A stretch of 64,000 nucleotides of DNA, taken from contig NC_019870.2 of NCBI RefSeq assembly GCF_002234675.1, forward strand, positions 1,694,485 to 1,758,484, written 5' to 3'. The position numbers and the translations under genes are program-made. Below the pieces are notes generated by a model, which had not been told where the DNA came from, did no database searches, and saw nothing but the letters and a program-made list of their open reading frames with translations. The stretch is from Oryzias latipes. Lineage: Eukaryota; Chordata; Actinopteri; Beloniformes; Adrianichthyidae. This document shows, piece after piece, positions 1-11,250 of the stretch (positions within the stretch are counted from its first letter, which is position 1; every line of letters starts with the position of its first letter).

Positions 1-478
1 CAGTAAGAAACCTAATCTAAAACATCCTTTCTATAATTCACCCACCAGCTTTACCTCAGATTATTATGATGTTATAATGTGCTTTAAAAGTGTTTAGACC
101 AACAGAAGAGACAAAAGTGTAACATTTTGATCATAAAGCTCCAACCTTTTCATGTGGAATTGCATCTTGTGGCGACATCAGCTTGTTAGAAACTGTTTTA
201 ATGCCAACAAAACCACAACTTGAAGGTTTTTTCTTCTGTGAAATCAAAATTTTTAAAGACTATTTTAAAGTAACTATGATAACAGCCACCTTGTGTAGAT
301 GTACTGAACTTCTCCACAGCAGGAGGGTCACAGAGAGGAGCGGCTGCACCTTAAGGGGGGGAGCACAGGTGTATCTACCTGTGAGAACAGCTGGGACTAA
401 AACTTTAGTATTGGCCTGTTTCTTTGCATCGTTCATCCACTCGCCCCCCCTCAGTCGTGACTCTGCTGATGCCTCCAG
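1..478. other. upstream ckmt2 intronic sequence
   Basis: No coding exon recognised. The first creatine kinase exon opens at 479 in phase 0 after an AG acceptor, so this stretch is read as the end of an upstream ckmt2 intron. The short open frames here do not resemble creatine kinase. Confidence 0.5.
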
Positions 479-3400
479 GTGTTTGCCGAACTCTTTGACC
501 CCGTCATCAAAGACAGACACAACGGCTACGATCCCAGAACCATGAAACACCCCACCGACCTGGACGCCTCTAAGGTTCGACCCCGATCACCTCCTCTGTC
601 GTCTGCCACAGCAAACCGGCATTTAAACTGATGTTTCCTCCCCCCCACGCTCAGATAACCAACGGCATGTTCGATGAGAAGTACGTACTGTCCTCCCGCG
701 TCCGGACCGGTCGCAGCATCCGCGGGCTCAGCCTTCCGCCGGCCTGCTCCAGGGCCGAGCGCCGGGAGGTGGAGCGGGTGGTGGTCACGGCCCTGGCCGG
801 CCTGAAGGGAGACCTGGCTGGACGCTACTACAGCTTGGGGGACATGACCGAGAAAGAGCAGCAGCAGCTCATTGATGTGAGAAGCCGAGACGCGCCAACA
901 ACCACAAGTGATCGATTCCTGGAACTAATCAAAAATGCTGTGATGAGGAAATAGACTAAACTTTTGTTTTCCTTAAAGGTTTGTCAGTTTGTACCAACAG
1001 CTAACTCCATGATGGCCCAACACTGCAGCAGGTTCATAGTAAACACAACTACAAAGTAAAAAGGACGGTCGGATAGGTGGACAGATGGACGGACGGCATT
1101 TTCCTGGCTGTAATCAAAGTCAATGTTTCGACGTCAGAAACGTTAAATGTCTTTAAAGCAGAAGTTTCTCTATGACTTTAGTTATTTGGTTATTTGGTGA
1201 ACTGACCGTCATTTAGGACCGAAAAGTCTTTGTAGTTTTTACAGAACAGCGGGTTCAGTCTGACCGCTGAGGTTCTGATAAACTCGGGATCACGGTCTCT
1301 ACGGCGACCTTCTCACTGTCTGTCCTCCGTGTTCTCTTTGGTTTTCTCCATTCGTCTTCTTCGCCTGCAGGATCACTTCCTCTTCGACAAGCCGGTGTCT
1401 CCGCTGTTGACGTGTGCTTTCATGGCCAGAGACTGGCCGGACGCCAGAGGCATCTGGTACGCTCCCGTCAGCATGCTCCAGGATCTGTGTTCTCTGTGAA
1501 ACGCCAACGTTTGGTGGTAGTGAGGAAAACGGCGAGTAATTGAGATTTTCCTGCTGATTCTTCTGAGGCACAACAACGAGAAGACGTTCTTGATCTGGGT
1601 GAACGAGGAAGACCACACCAGGGTCATCTCCATGGAGAAGGGGGGCAACATGAAGAGGGTCTTTGAGAGGTTCTGCAGTGGACTCAAGCAGGTGGGTTTG
1701 ACCCGAACGGGTGGGTTTGACCCGAGGGGGTGGGTTTGACTCGAGGGGGTGGGTTTGACTCGAGGGGGTGGAGTTTGACCCGAACGGGTGGGTTTGACCC
1801 GAGGGGGTGGAGTTTGACCCGAGCGGGTGAGGTTTGACCTGAGCGGGTGAGGTTTGACCTGAGCGGGTGAGGTTTGACCTGAGCGGGTGAGGTTTGACCC
1901 GAGCGGGTGAGGTTTGACTCGAGGGGGTGGAGTTTGACTCCAGGGGGTGGAGTTTGACCCGAACGGGTGGGTTTGACCCGAGGGGGTGGAGTTTGACCCG
2001 AGCGGGTGAGGTTTGACTCGAGGGGGTGGAGTTTGACCCGAGCGGGTGGAGTTTGACCCGAACGGGTGGAGTTTGACTCCAGGGGGTGGGGTTTGACCCG
2101 AGCGGGTGAGGTTTGACTCGAGGGGGTGGAGTTTGACTCCAGGGGATGGAGTTTGACCGGAACGGGTGGGTTTGACCCGAAGGGGTGGAGTTTGACCCGA
2201 GCGGGTGAGGTTTGACCCGAGCGGGTGGAGTTTGACTCCAGGGGGTGGGGTTTGACCCGAGCAGGTGAGGTTTGACTCCAGTGGGTGGGTTTGACTCCAG
2301 GGGGTGGGGTTTGACCCGAGCGGGTGAGGTTTGACTCGAGGGGGTGGAGTTTGACCCTAGCGGGTGAGGTTTGACTCCAGGGGGTGGGGTATGACCCGAG
2401 CGGGTGAGGTTTGACTCCAGGGGGTGGGGTTTGACCCGAGCGGGTGAGGTTTGACTCCAGGGGGTGGAGTTTGACTCCAGGGGGTGGAGTTTGACCCGAA
2501 CGGGTGGGTTTGACCCGAGGGGGTGGAGTTTGACCCGAGCGGGTGAGGTTTGACCCGAGCGGGTGGAGTTTGACTCCAGGGGGTGGGGTTTGACCCGAGC
2601 GGGTGAGGTTTGACTCCAGGGGGTGGAGTTTGACCTGAGCAGAGAGGATTATGTTGAGTTTAAAAAAAATCCCTTTACTAAACAGGAAAATGCATCGGAT
2701 GTTTCAGCATAGAGTTCATCTTATTTGTTAGCTTACAGAAAATGTACTATTCATACCTTTTGCTGAATTTTGTCCAAAAAGGTGATTCAAATCGTTTATT
2801 TTAGCTGCTTAATAAAGAAAAAAAAACTGAAAATACTTAAATGTTTTTTGGGCTACATAACAAATACAAGTATCCCAACATGTCATTTGTGTCACAACAG
2901 GAAACAGAAACAAAACTTCTGCGTTTGGGGTTCATTTTTTTCCCACCAGTCTCCGTTTTCATTATTTTTTTTCTTCACTATGTCGCCCTCTGCTGGCAGA
3001 GTTCTGTAAAAACACTAAAACAGTCAATTTATTTGTTTTTACTGGGAAAGAAATGAAAATATTCCCGTTTCTATTTGTAATGGTTACATTAAAGGGAGTG
3101 AGTGGAATTCTGAGGAATATTTTTAATTGTTTTTATGTCTATTTGCTTTTGTTTTAAAAGGAACTACTTAGTTTTTGGAATCAGTCAGTAAATATGTACA
3201 GAGTGCTTAAAGATTATTTATTAGATTATTTATTACCCATTTGCCGCTTTAAAATGGACAATGAGAACAAAGTAATGTTCTCTTAGTGGAATCAACAGTT
3301 TTATTCCATTTTCAAGCAGAAGTTTGAATTAACCCAACATTAGCAAAGATTTTAGTAAATTGTTGTGAACTTTTAAAGCCACCAGTGGTTTATTGTTTGG

Positions 3401-3994
3401 AGCGGACAGGTGGGAAAAGGTGGATGAAGTTTGTGTCTCACAGGTGGAGCAGCTGATCCAGGAAAGAGGCTGGGAGTTCATGTGGAACGAGCGTCTGGGG
3501 TACATCCTCACCTGCCCCTCCAACCTGGGCACGGGCCTCAGGGCGGGCGTGCACGTGCGCCTGCCCCACCTCAGCCAGGTGAGTCCGGCTCCTCGGTGCT
3601 GTGACACATCGTGCTAATCTGCCGTTCCAAATAGTTCCCTGAAGTGTGACTGAGTCCAACTGCTCTGCAGGATCCTCGCTTCTCCAAAATCCTGGACAAC
3701 CTGCGGCTGCAGAAACGAGGCACGGGCGGCGTGGACACCGCCGCCGTCGGAGACACCTTTGACATCTCCAACAACGACCGCCTGGGCAAATCTGAGGTGA
3801 GGACCCGCCCGCCCGCCCTTTTCCTGAGGGGCGCTCCCCTCCCGCTGGCTGCCGCACAGGTGACGTGTCGTCCTCAGGTGGAGCTGGTCCAGCTGCTGAT
3901 CGACGGAGTCAACTTCCTGATCGAGAGCGAGAAGAAGCTGGAGAAGGGCCAAGACATCACCGTTCCAGATCCCATTTCTCAGTTCAAGAAGTGA
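479..3994 (+). CDS. ckmt2: mitochondrial creatine kinase, sarcomeric type (3' part)
   Basis: Creatine kinase moves phosphate between ATP and creatine; the mitochondrial octamer works in the intermembrane space and feeds phosphocreatine to muscle. Seven exons join in frame: 479-574, 655-876, 1371-1456, 1568-1691, 3444-3578, 3671-3796 and 3878-3994 (stop), giving 301 residues. Roughly the first 115 residues (transit peptide, N-terminal domain) lie outside the window. Visible family marks are [14 protein letters not shown] (nucleotide loop), [23 protein letters not shown] and TCPSNLGTG with the reactive cysteine. The isoform call rests on [30 protein letters not shown] and a C-terminus ending QFKK, which fit CKMT2 better than CKMT1 or cytosolic CKM/CKB from memory. 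One oddity is Phe where I expect Gly after LLTCA. The intron after 1691 is a minisatellite. The neighbouring ube2l3-like gene is convergent. Confidence 0.93.
1692..2638. repeat. minisatellite in ckmt2 intron, ~20-bp unit
   Basis: A run of units of about 19-20 bp, typified by GTTTGACCCGAGCGGGTGAG with variants GGGGGTGGA and CTCCAGG, fills 1692-2638, close to 48 units. The array starts at the very first base of the intron, so the real donor (CAG|GTGGGT) is itself part of unit one. Variant units are interspersed in higher-order blocks, which suggests unequal exchange. The rest of the intron (2640-3443) is AT-rich unique sequence. Confidence 0.95.
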
Positions 3995-4091
3995 GGTCAG
4001 AGGTCACGCTTCAGGGTTAACCGCTCCGTGGGGCCCGTCTGTGGGCGGAGTTTAGCTCCACCTGCAGGTGCAGGTAACCCTGTCCTTCATG

Positions 4092-4097
4092 AATAAA
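4092..4097 (+). other. polyadenylation signal of ckmt2
   Basis: AATAAA lies about 100 bases after the ckmt2 stop codon, in the context CATGAATAAACAT. It is the first canonical signal downstream, which implies a short 3' UTR. Confidence 0.75.
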
Positions 4098-4099
4098 CA

Positions 4100-5603
4100 T
4101 TTACAAACATTTGGACTCATTTTTTCTGCTTTTGTGTCCAGATGGAAACGGCTTTAGTCCGGCTCGCTCCGGATCTGTTTTAGCAGAACGTTCATTCGTC
4201 TTCAGCCCAACGGTGACATTTATTGAAATTTAAAAACAGTCACTATTTTTTTTATTCAATTAAAGACTCGATATTCCACATGTTTTAAAACTTACCCCTT
4301 TTTTCTGCGTGTTCAAACTTTCGGATTAAAACATCTGGTGTAAATTTCCCATAAGCCTCTGCAAGAAAGTTGTTTATTGATGCTCACTAGGTTGGTGAAT
4401 ATGGACCACACTGCATTGTAGTTTAAATGAAATCAGGAGTTTGGAATCTTCCTGATTTCTAAATGATTGACTGGATCTTAGAAGTGGACTAAGTGACTCC
4501 TCCCCCCTGGCGTTCCAAACAGGAAATGGCTCCAAGAAACCAAACCTCTAGAGAAATAACCAGCTGTTCCTCCGTCATTCTATTGGTCAGAAGATCAATC
4601 CTGGATCTGATACCTTTAACATCTCGATAACCCTAATGTTTCCAATTATTTTAGTCAAACTGACCAGACGCCTTTATTAAAGTAGGCGGAGCCTGCTGCC
4701 CCAGCGCCCAAAACAGACCGACAGATTTTGTGGGACCCGCTTTCAAGTAGTAGGTGTGGCCTTTCAACAAGCTCACCCCTGATTGGAGAGAGTGGTTGCC
4801 ATAGAAACGGATACAGCCCGCAGGACATCAGAGCCCTGAAATGTTTAGCTTCTGTATTCGTTAGCTAAAATGCTACACGCTTCGAGCGTTTCCATGGTTT
4901 CCTGCTGACGAGTCGCGGCGGTCCATTAGCTCAGGTTCTTGGGGTTCCGTGTCTGAAACGCCGTTTGCTTTGACCAGCTGCTTCCTGTTGTCGTGTGAAC
5001 AGCGATGCTCATCGCAGCTCCTGGTTCCTTCATTGTTGGTTGGCTGAACGACAGAACCGGACCCGTTGGTTCCGACAAAAGCGGCGCCGGAGCCCAAACA
5101 CGCAGTTTGAAGCCAACGGAGGTGGAAGAATTTTAATTAGAGGAATATTTTCTTTAAAATACAAAAAAAGAAAAAAAACTCTGAGCGTAACATTTGGATA
5201 TGTTTGCATGTCGTTTCTCTGTTGACGGAAACCAGCTGGAACCGAACAGAACCAAGGCGCCGCGCGGCGTTCACGGCTCCACAGGAACCGGCCGGTTCCT
5301 CCCAGAAGAGATTCAACATTTACAGAAGCAGAACAAGGTTTTTTCTTTTAATGGACTTTCTATGATGCCACCTCGGACTGTTTTCTGGGGTTTTTTCTAA
5401 AAACAAATCAGTAGAAAGAAGTCAAAAACCACTAAGGGTGACACCTAGAGGCCAGAGCCGGCTACTCACCAAAAAGTCCTGCTTTTTTTTTGTGGCAAAC
5501 AGAAACAAAAGCCTCTATTATCGACGCGAGTGCTAAACGATGCAGGAACACCAGAACGGGGCATCTCTGTGGGACGCGGGGGGAGAACAGAGACGGGGGC
5601 GTG
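4100..5603. other. intergenic spacer between convergent ckmt2 and ube2l3-like genes
   Basis: No gene recognised. It contains a MITE relic at 4469-4815 and otherwise AT-rich sequence, and the left part of the 3' UTR of the minus-strand ube2l3-like gene must lie near its right edge. Short ORFs here have no recognisable product. Confidence 0.5.
4469..4815 (+). mobile_element. MITE relic of the GGACTGAGTG family
   Basis: The left terminal repeat is a degraded form of GAACTGGACTGAGTG. It is followed by the family's internal landmarks: GGCGTTCCAAACAGGAA, an ATTGGTCAGAA block, GGCGGAGCCTGCTG, CCTGATTGG and GGTTGCCATAGAAAC. The right end is missing. Related copies lie at 17861, 33218, 40903 and 46030, with a fragment near 23340. 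Confidence 0.75.
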
Positions 5604-8600
5604 TCAGTCCACGGGTCGCTTCTCGCTGTGTTTCTTTGTGAATTCCTCGGCGTTCTTCATGAACTTGGCGCGGTCTTTGGTGTACTCCTCTGCCAGGTCG
5701 GTCCGGAGCGGGTGCTCGGGCTGGGGGGTGTTCACCAGGGCGATGAGACACTGGATCACTGCAACACAAGAGGCAGGCGCGCGTCACCCACACGCACGCC
5801 ACGCAACGCCGGCCCTCCTCCCTCCGACGCCCAAACGCTCACCTTGGAGGGTCCTGGTGGCGGGCTTCCAGTTCTCCACGCTGATGATGGGCAGGCACAC
5901 CTGGCCCTTCTCGTCGATGTTGGGGTGGTAGATCTTGGTCTTGAAGGAGATCTTTGGGGGCTTGAAGGGGTACTCTGCGGGGAAGATGATCTCGATCCGG
6001 AACGCTCCTTTGTCGTAAGGAGGACAGTCCTGAAAGGCAAGCGTGAGGAGAGCGTCGGTTTGGGCGGGAAATCACCTGCACGACGGTGGAAGTCCATCAT
6101 AACCCGGCAGTCTGTCGCGTTTCTACCCGACAGACTTTTCCCCCTGGTTTCCATAGCAACCAGCAGCTCTGCTAGCATGACGAAAACATGTCGGAGGACG
6201 TTTGCTGTTGGAAACCGCGAGGTCACCACAGGAAGTGACCAGAGAAACGGTTTGACCTCCACGTGACGCTGTGTTCAGGGTCAATCTGCAAGAACGCCGC
6301 GAGCTTCAGGCGTTTCACTTCACAGCTGAAGCCGCAGATTCATGGCGGTAACAGTCAAAGAGTTACAGTTTGCTTTTTAGGTGTCGCCGGTGACGTCTCT
6401 GGGGTTAAAGGGTTAAATGGGCGCTGCTACTGTAGCGTCCCGCTCCGCCTCAAAGCGGCGCCCTGCACACTGGCGGGGTTTTTACAAAACCTTTTTCAGG
6501 ATTGGACATAAAATGTATCATTGGCTTGTTCGGTTGGGCTGAACTCTGCTTGGTTGTCATGGCAACACAGAGTCCACTTCACCCGAAGTGAAGTGATAAC
6601 AGTCTTCTTAGCGGTTCGGGACCAAATGTTGGAGGGTTACGGGATAAATGAGCGTTAGCTGACACGAAACGGGGAGAGGAAAGAGTCCGTTTGGCTTCGG
6701 AGGAAGCAGGAGTCGGTGGGGAACTTTCAGAATAAAAGCTGAAGGTCGACCTCCAATCTCAGAACTTACGGGAACGATGAGTCCTTGCCAGGTCAAGATG
6801 TTTGCTTCGTCCGCCTGGATGTTGCGGAAATGCTTCATTCCAGACTTCCGGATGTCTTCAAGTTCCTGCATGAAAGGCAGAGAGGAGAGAACGTTGACCA
6901 CAGGAGAACGTTGGCTTCTCCTACAGACGGTTCCACCCGACGTGGAGCCGACCAGAAGCTGAGAAAAACACTTCAAAGTCTGGAAGTAACCACTAAACTT
7001 CTGACAGAATCAAACATGGATCTTCAGGGACTCTCTGGCACCGATAAGTTCACGACTTCCTGTAGAGGCGGTGGCTCCTCCCACCACTAAATGACTTTGA
7101 ATATTCTCAGCCTGCCAGTCTTCTTTGTTAAACTTCTGGACATGAATAAATGTAAAAATAATCACAATTTAAGGAAATTACAATTCAGAAGCCACATTTC
7201 AGTCTAGACAAACTGATGACGTCACTCCTGGTCAAATAAGGAAAGCATGAGGCGGAAAAAAACAAATTCATCATTTAGTTTAGAAATGAGAGAAACAGAT
7301 GAAACGTTGAAAATATTCAGACTCCTAAAAGTCATACTTTACTTTAAACCGTTTTGGATTTTTCCTAAAGTTCTGAAAAGTTTTGGAAAACCTGATCCCT
7401 GTCAGACAGGAAGCTGCGAGGAGCGTCGGGGGAATCCTGACTCAAAAGTGAAAGAATTTCTCTGACGTCACAGACGGTTTGAGCGGCTCTCGTCAGGGGA
7501 AGATGTGAAGCCTCCAAAGTTCCCCTGGAAGGACAGAAAAACCCCCCAACTCTCACAAACGTCCCGCCCAAACCAGTCGGCTTCTTCTGGATCCCTTCAG
7601 GAATCTGTGACGGATGAAACCCAAACTGATCCAAAAGAAGCTCTGATCCGCTTTCTGAGCGGAGAAAATCCTCAAAATGAAGAAACGAGGAGCAATGAAA
7701 GAGTAAGGAAGCCGTGATTCTCCTTTTCTCAAAGTTCTTCCTTCAGAAAGTTTCCCTCAGCCTGCAGGAATCCAGTTTTTCTGCAGCTCTAATCAGCATT
7801 TTTTACATGAAAAATGATGGTTTTTATTCATTTAGCTTTTTATGGATTTACGTTTGTGTCATCGTTTCCATTTTTCCTGCATTTGGTGTGAAAAACCAGA
7901 ATGAGGCACAAAAATACCACCTTGGTTTACAGAACTGGGCGTGGAAACTTTTTGAGCAGGTTGAAGCATCCCAATCCTGAGGAAATCAGACGACACATTC
8001 TGGCAAACATGAAGGCGAAACAACAACTGATGGGTCCAAAACCCATCAGAGCAGATCTGAACACTGGGCTTTTATTCTGAAAGATTTGTAAACATTTACC
8101 TTTTTCTCACTTATTTGTTTGGGCATTTCAATTAGAAACCCCACCACAAATTAAACTTTACGACAGAGTTTTAGGGCCACAAAAAAAATAAAAAGAAAAT
8201 TGCGAGATTTTACGGCGTAGATTTACGCGAACAAACTCGTTATTTTACAAAATGAAAGTGGAGGCGATCAGAGCAGCAGGAGAACGCCGCGCAGCAGCAG
8301 AGCAGACCCACTAAACTCAGTAGAACAGGTGAGCTGAATGTTTATTGATTCCAAATGTTTGGAAACTCATTAGTGTGATTTACGATTTATCAATGATTTA
8401 TTTATTGATGGGTGGTTAGCAGGATCTCTGCAGCCCAATGATGAAGACGTCGGTGTCCCTGCAGATAGATGTCCACCTCAATCCTTTCTGCCTCCACCAA
8501 AGACCAGGGGCCTCATTTCTAAAACTTTGCGTAGGATTTGGTCAGAAGTGGCGTACGGATGAAACATAGGACGTGCGTACGCACAGAAATATTGGGATTT

Positions 8601-11096
8601 ATAAAACCGTGCGCACGCACATCCTACGCATCTTTCCCTTAATAAATCACAACCAATTCTAAATGCTGCGCAGCTTTTGCGGCTTCATGACACGCCCATA
8701 GTTGTCCATAAATAGTCCGTGAAACGCCCACAAATGAATATTCATTGATTGCGGAACCATGGCGAACACAGAGAGGAAAACAAAAAACGTAACTTCACTC
8801 AATGTGAAGTAGAAGTTATCGTTGGCGAGGTGGAAAAGAGGAGAATAATGTTGTTTGGAGGGCACAGTGTGGGCATTAGTAATGCCAAAAAGGCACGTGA
8901 GTGGCAAACGGGGGCAGACGCCGTAAATGCTGTAGCCTCACAACCATTCGAGGTTGTGAGGCCAATATTGCAGAACATATTTCACTTTTCTTTTTGCAAA
9001 TAAGTGTTCATTTGAATTTCTGTTGTAATTTTCGTTTGATCTTTTTTGTTTGTTTCACTGCTGATCGATCAAACGGGTGTTGGTGTAGCTGTTAATTGTC
9101 AGACTTGCTTTGTGAAGTCTTCATGTTATTTCTGAGAGGCAGTATTGTCATTTTCATTTTCACGTGTTTCTTCCATCTGCCGACGGTGTCGCCATTTCTC
9201 ATTTCACCCGTTTTTGTGCGTACGCCTGGGTCAGAGCTTGAAGGACCGCACATTTTCCCGTCAAGTTTGCTTTTTATAAATCTCAACTATTGCGTAGAGA
9301 GTGGCGTACGCCTTCTTTTGTGCGTACGCAACCTATAGAAATGAGGCCCCTGGTCTCTATGTCTGTGTGAGGCTTCCGTCTGAGGAGGAGGAGCACTTTC
9401 TGGCATTTTCAACGTTGTAATGCTAATATAACAGACTATTTTCATTCATCTCTATTGTTTTATGTTGAAACAGGACGTTTCATCTGGAGGAGGGGGCGTA
9501 TGGAACACTGTTTACTTCCACATTGGTGTTGGGATGACAGGTTCATGACGTAAGGTGACAGATGAACTTCAGGTTATGTGAATGGAAAGGAGAATAAAGG
9601 CTGCAGTGGTCCTCTACACCAAAACGTGTCTCTGAGCTCCTTATTTTACAGATGACACTCCGCTTTACCGACACTGAACCCCGGAAAGACGGCTACACCG
9701 ATAATAATCTGAGTTTGAGTCGTCAAAAGGTTCAGAATCTCTTTGTTTTATTAAACCTATCCGTAAATAAAGCTTCACAAAAGGCTCCACATCTTTCATC
9801 TTTAAGCTAGGCTCCAATAAACGGAAAACGTTGGTGATTTTTCCTCCTTAATCTATGACTTCTTTCTCGAAAATTTACAAGATTTTAAGTAGTAAATTTA
9901 TGACTTTCTTTCTAGTAAATTTACGGCTTAAAAGTCGTAATTAAAAAGTTTATTTTTTGTAAACTGGCACTAAAACTCTGTCGTAAAACTTATACCAGTC
10001 ATGTTTCTTTATCAGTGGAAAACAATCCTAATTTCTGTCTTATCCCCCAAATTCTTACGTTTTTGTTTCATCTCCTAAATTGTCTTCAGGTTCTGAAGTC
10101 TTGTTAATCCGTTGGAAAATGTGTAAACATTTGAACGTCCATGATGTTTTTCCTGCATTTGGTGTGAAAACCAGCAGAAGAGGCACAAAAACATGACTTT
10201 TCATGAACACTCGTTCAGTCGTTTGGCTGTGGAAGCTGTTTTTTTAAAAAGTTTGACACATATCAGCTAAGATAAAAAAAAAAAAAGACGAGACATTCTG
10301 AACAACATGATAAATAAATAAGGTCTGATGGTTCCAGAGGAGCAGAGCAGATCTGCTGGAAGGACAGGAAGACTAGGCTTTTATTCTGAAGGTTTTCTAA
10401 ACACTTCCTTTTTGTTACTGTTCTGTTTGGGCATTAAAAACACATTTTTACTTTAAAAACAAACATTTTTTTCTCCATAAATGAAAGTTAAATCAGTGAT
10501 CTGTTTTTTTTATTACCCATCAGTCACCGCTTTCTGTTTCGTTTCTCCTCTTCAATTGTCTCCTGGATCAATCCATCTGGTCATTTTCGTTTAAAGAAAA
10601 GACTTTAATGTTTGAACTCAAAGTTTGCTTCAAAACCAGAGTTCAGTCGGAACGCGACAGACGCACGAGGCTGCGTCATTTCGCGGCTTTTGCGGTGGAC
10701 ACGGCAGAAACCTGAACCTTGGCAGATTATGTATCTGACTTATCAGCAGGGCCGTGACGTCACGCGGCTTCGTGTTTTCTGCTCGGGTGTTTTTCTTTTA
10801 TTTCCTCCCGCAGGCGCGGAGTCACGGAGCCCCCACGCGGCTCCCCGTCCCCACGTGGAGCCGCGTGGGGGCGCCGAGCGGCGGCCGGCCCTCCTGCCTC
10901 CCCGGCCTCCCTGTCACCGTCATTATCATATCCCGTCATCTCGTCGGACAACAACGCCGGCATTCGGTGTTTACTCCGCGTGCGCGCGCGGATCCGCCCC
11001 CAGACGTTACAGGCGTTTTACAAGTCCGTTTTGGTAACAACAAAATAGCGCTAAAGTGGCGTTTCTTACCTTACACAATCTCCTGGTCGAAGTCAT
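5604..11096 (-). CDS. ube2l3: UBE2L3-type E2 ubiquitin-conjugating enzyme
   Basis: This E2 accepts ubiquitin from E1 on a cysteine and passes it to HECT or RBR ligases. Four coding exons on the minus strand are 11096-11070, 6865-6770, 6029-5843 and 5758-5604, joining to 154 codons plus stop, exactly the UBE2L3 length. It begins [18 protein letters not shown] and ends EKRPVD. The catalytic cysteine sits in GQVCLP; the proline after it and the histidine in QPEHPL are the pair that in UBE2L3 limit discharge to cysteine. The Phe of YPFKPP used for ligase contact is present. It differs from the strongly conserved vertebrate protein at several sites (for example TRTLQ for [25 protein letters not shown]), so it may be one of two fish paralogues rather than the strict orthologue. 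UBE2L6 is less likely. Confidence 0.92.
8501..9356 (+). mobile_element. Harbinger-like element with ~32-bp inverted termini
   Basis: The ends are inverted repeats: CAGGGGCCTCATTTCTA on the left and its complement at 9337-9353, with the match extending outward through AGAC/GTCT and inward to TACGCA. Several TGCGTACGCA-type palindromes lie near both ends. It carries a damaged SANT/Myb-like reading frame and no transposase, so it is non-autonomous or decayed. I did not find a clear target duplication. The assignment to PIF/Harbinger rests on termini and cargo as remembered. Confidence 0.8.
8758..9003 (+). pseudogene. Myb/SANT-like DNA-binding protein remnant of a Harbinger element
   Basis: An ATG at 8758 (MANTERKTK) is followed by one frameshift; the downstream frame reads [18 protein letters not shown], then [18 protein letters not shown] and ADAVNAVAS. 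These resemble the trihelix/SANT-like domain (NAIF1/MSANTD type) carried by Harbinger transposons for DNA binding. It is truncated soon after and has no separate gene structure. It lies between the inverted termini of the element at 8501-9356. Confidence 0.65.
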
Positions 11097-11250
11097 TGTA
11101 GGCTGATTTCGTCTCCTTCTTCCTGTTTCTCTCCGCGGTGACTCCCTCTGCTCCTTCTTTTCACCTCAGACTGACGGACAGCACCGGCGGAAGTACCGCC
11201 CCCTACCGGGCAGGAGGCCAACTGCAGGCGCAGGAGGGGATTTCACAGAA
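11097..11250 (-). promoter_or_regulatory. 5' UTR and proximal promoter of the ube2l3-like gene
   Basis: Sequence just upstream of the start codon is moderately GC-rich and adjoins the CpG-rich segment inside intron 1. No TATA box is evident. The transcription start cannot be placed from sequence. Confidence 0.4.

Larger units (their letters stand above)
6866..11069 (-). other. first intron of the ube2l3-like gene
   Basis: A 4.2-kb intron between the 9-codon first coding exon and the ELEDIRKSG exon. It holds AT-rich unique sequence, a Harbinger-like element (8501-9356), and a CpG-rich stretch (about 10640-11010) next to the promoter with a perfect TGACGTCA at 10755-10762. Confidence 0.8.

Noticed and set aside
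1692-2638. CRISPR-like regular repeat array
   Set aside because: Units are contiguous with no unique spacers, and it lies in a vertebrate intron.
479-3994. ckmt1 (ubiquitous mitochondrial creatine kinase)
   Set aside because: [14 protein letters not shown] and the QFKK end fit the sarcomeric isoform better, and linkage to zfyve16 agrees.
5490-6266. 258-codon plus-strand frame
   Set aside because: Runs antisense over two ube2l3-like exons and their intron; the minus strand has the real E2 sequence.
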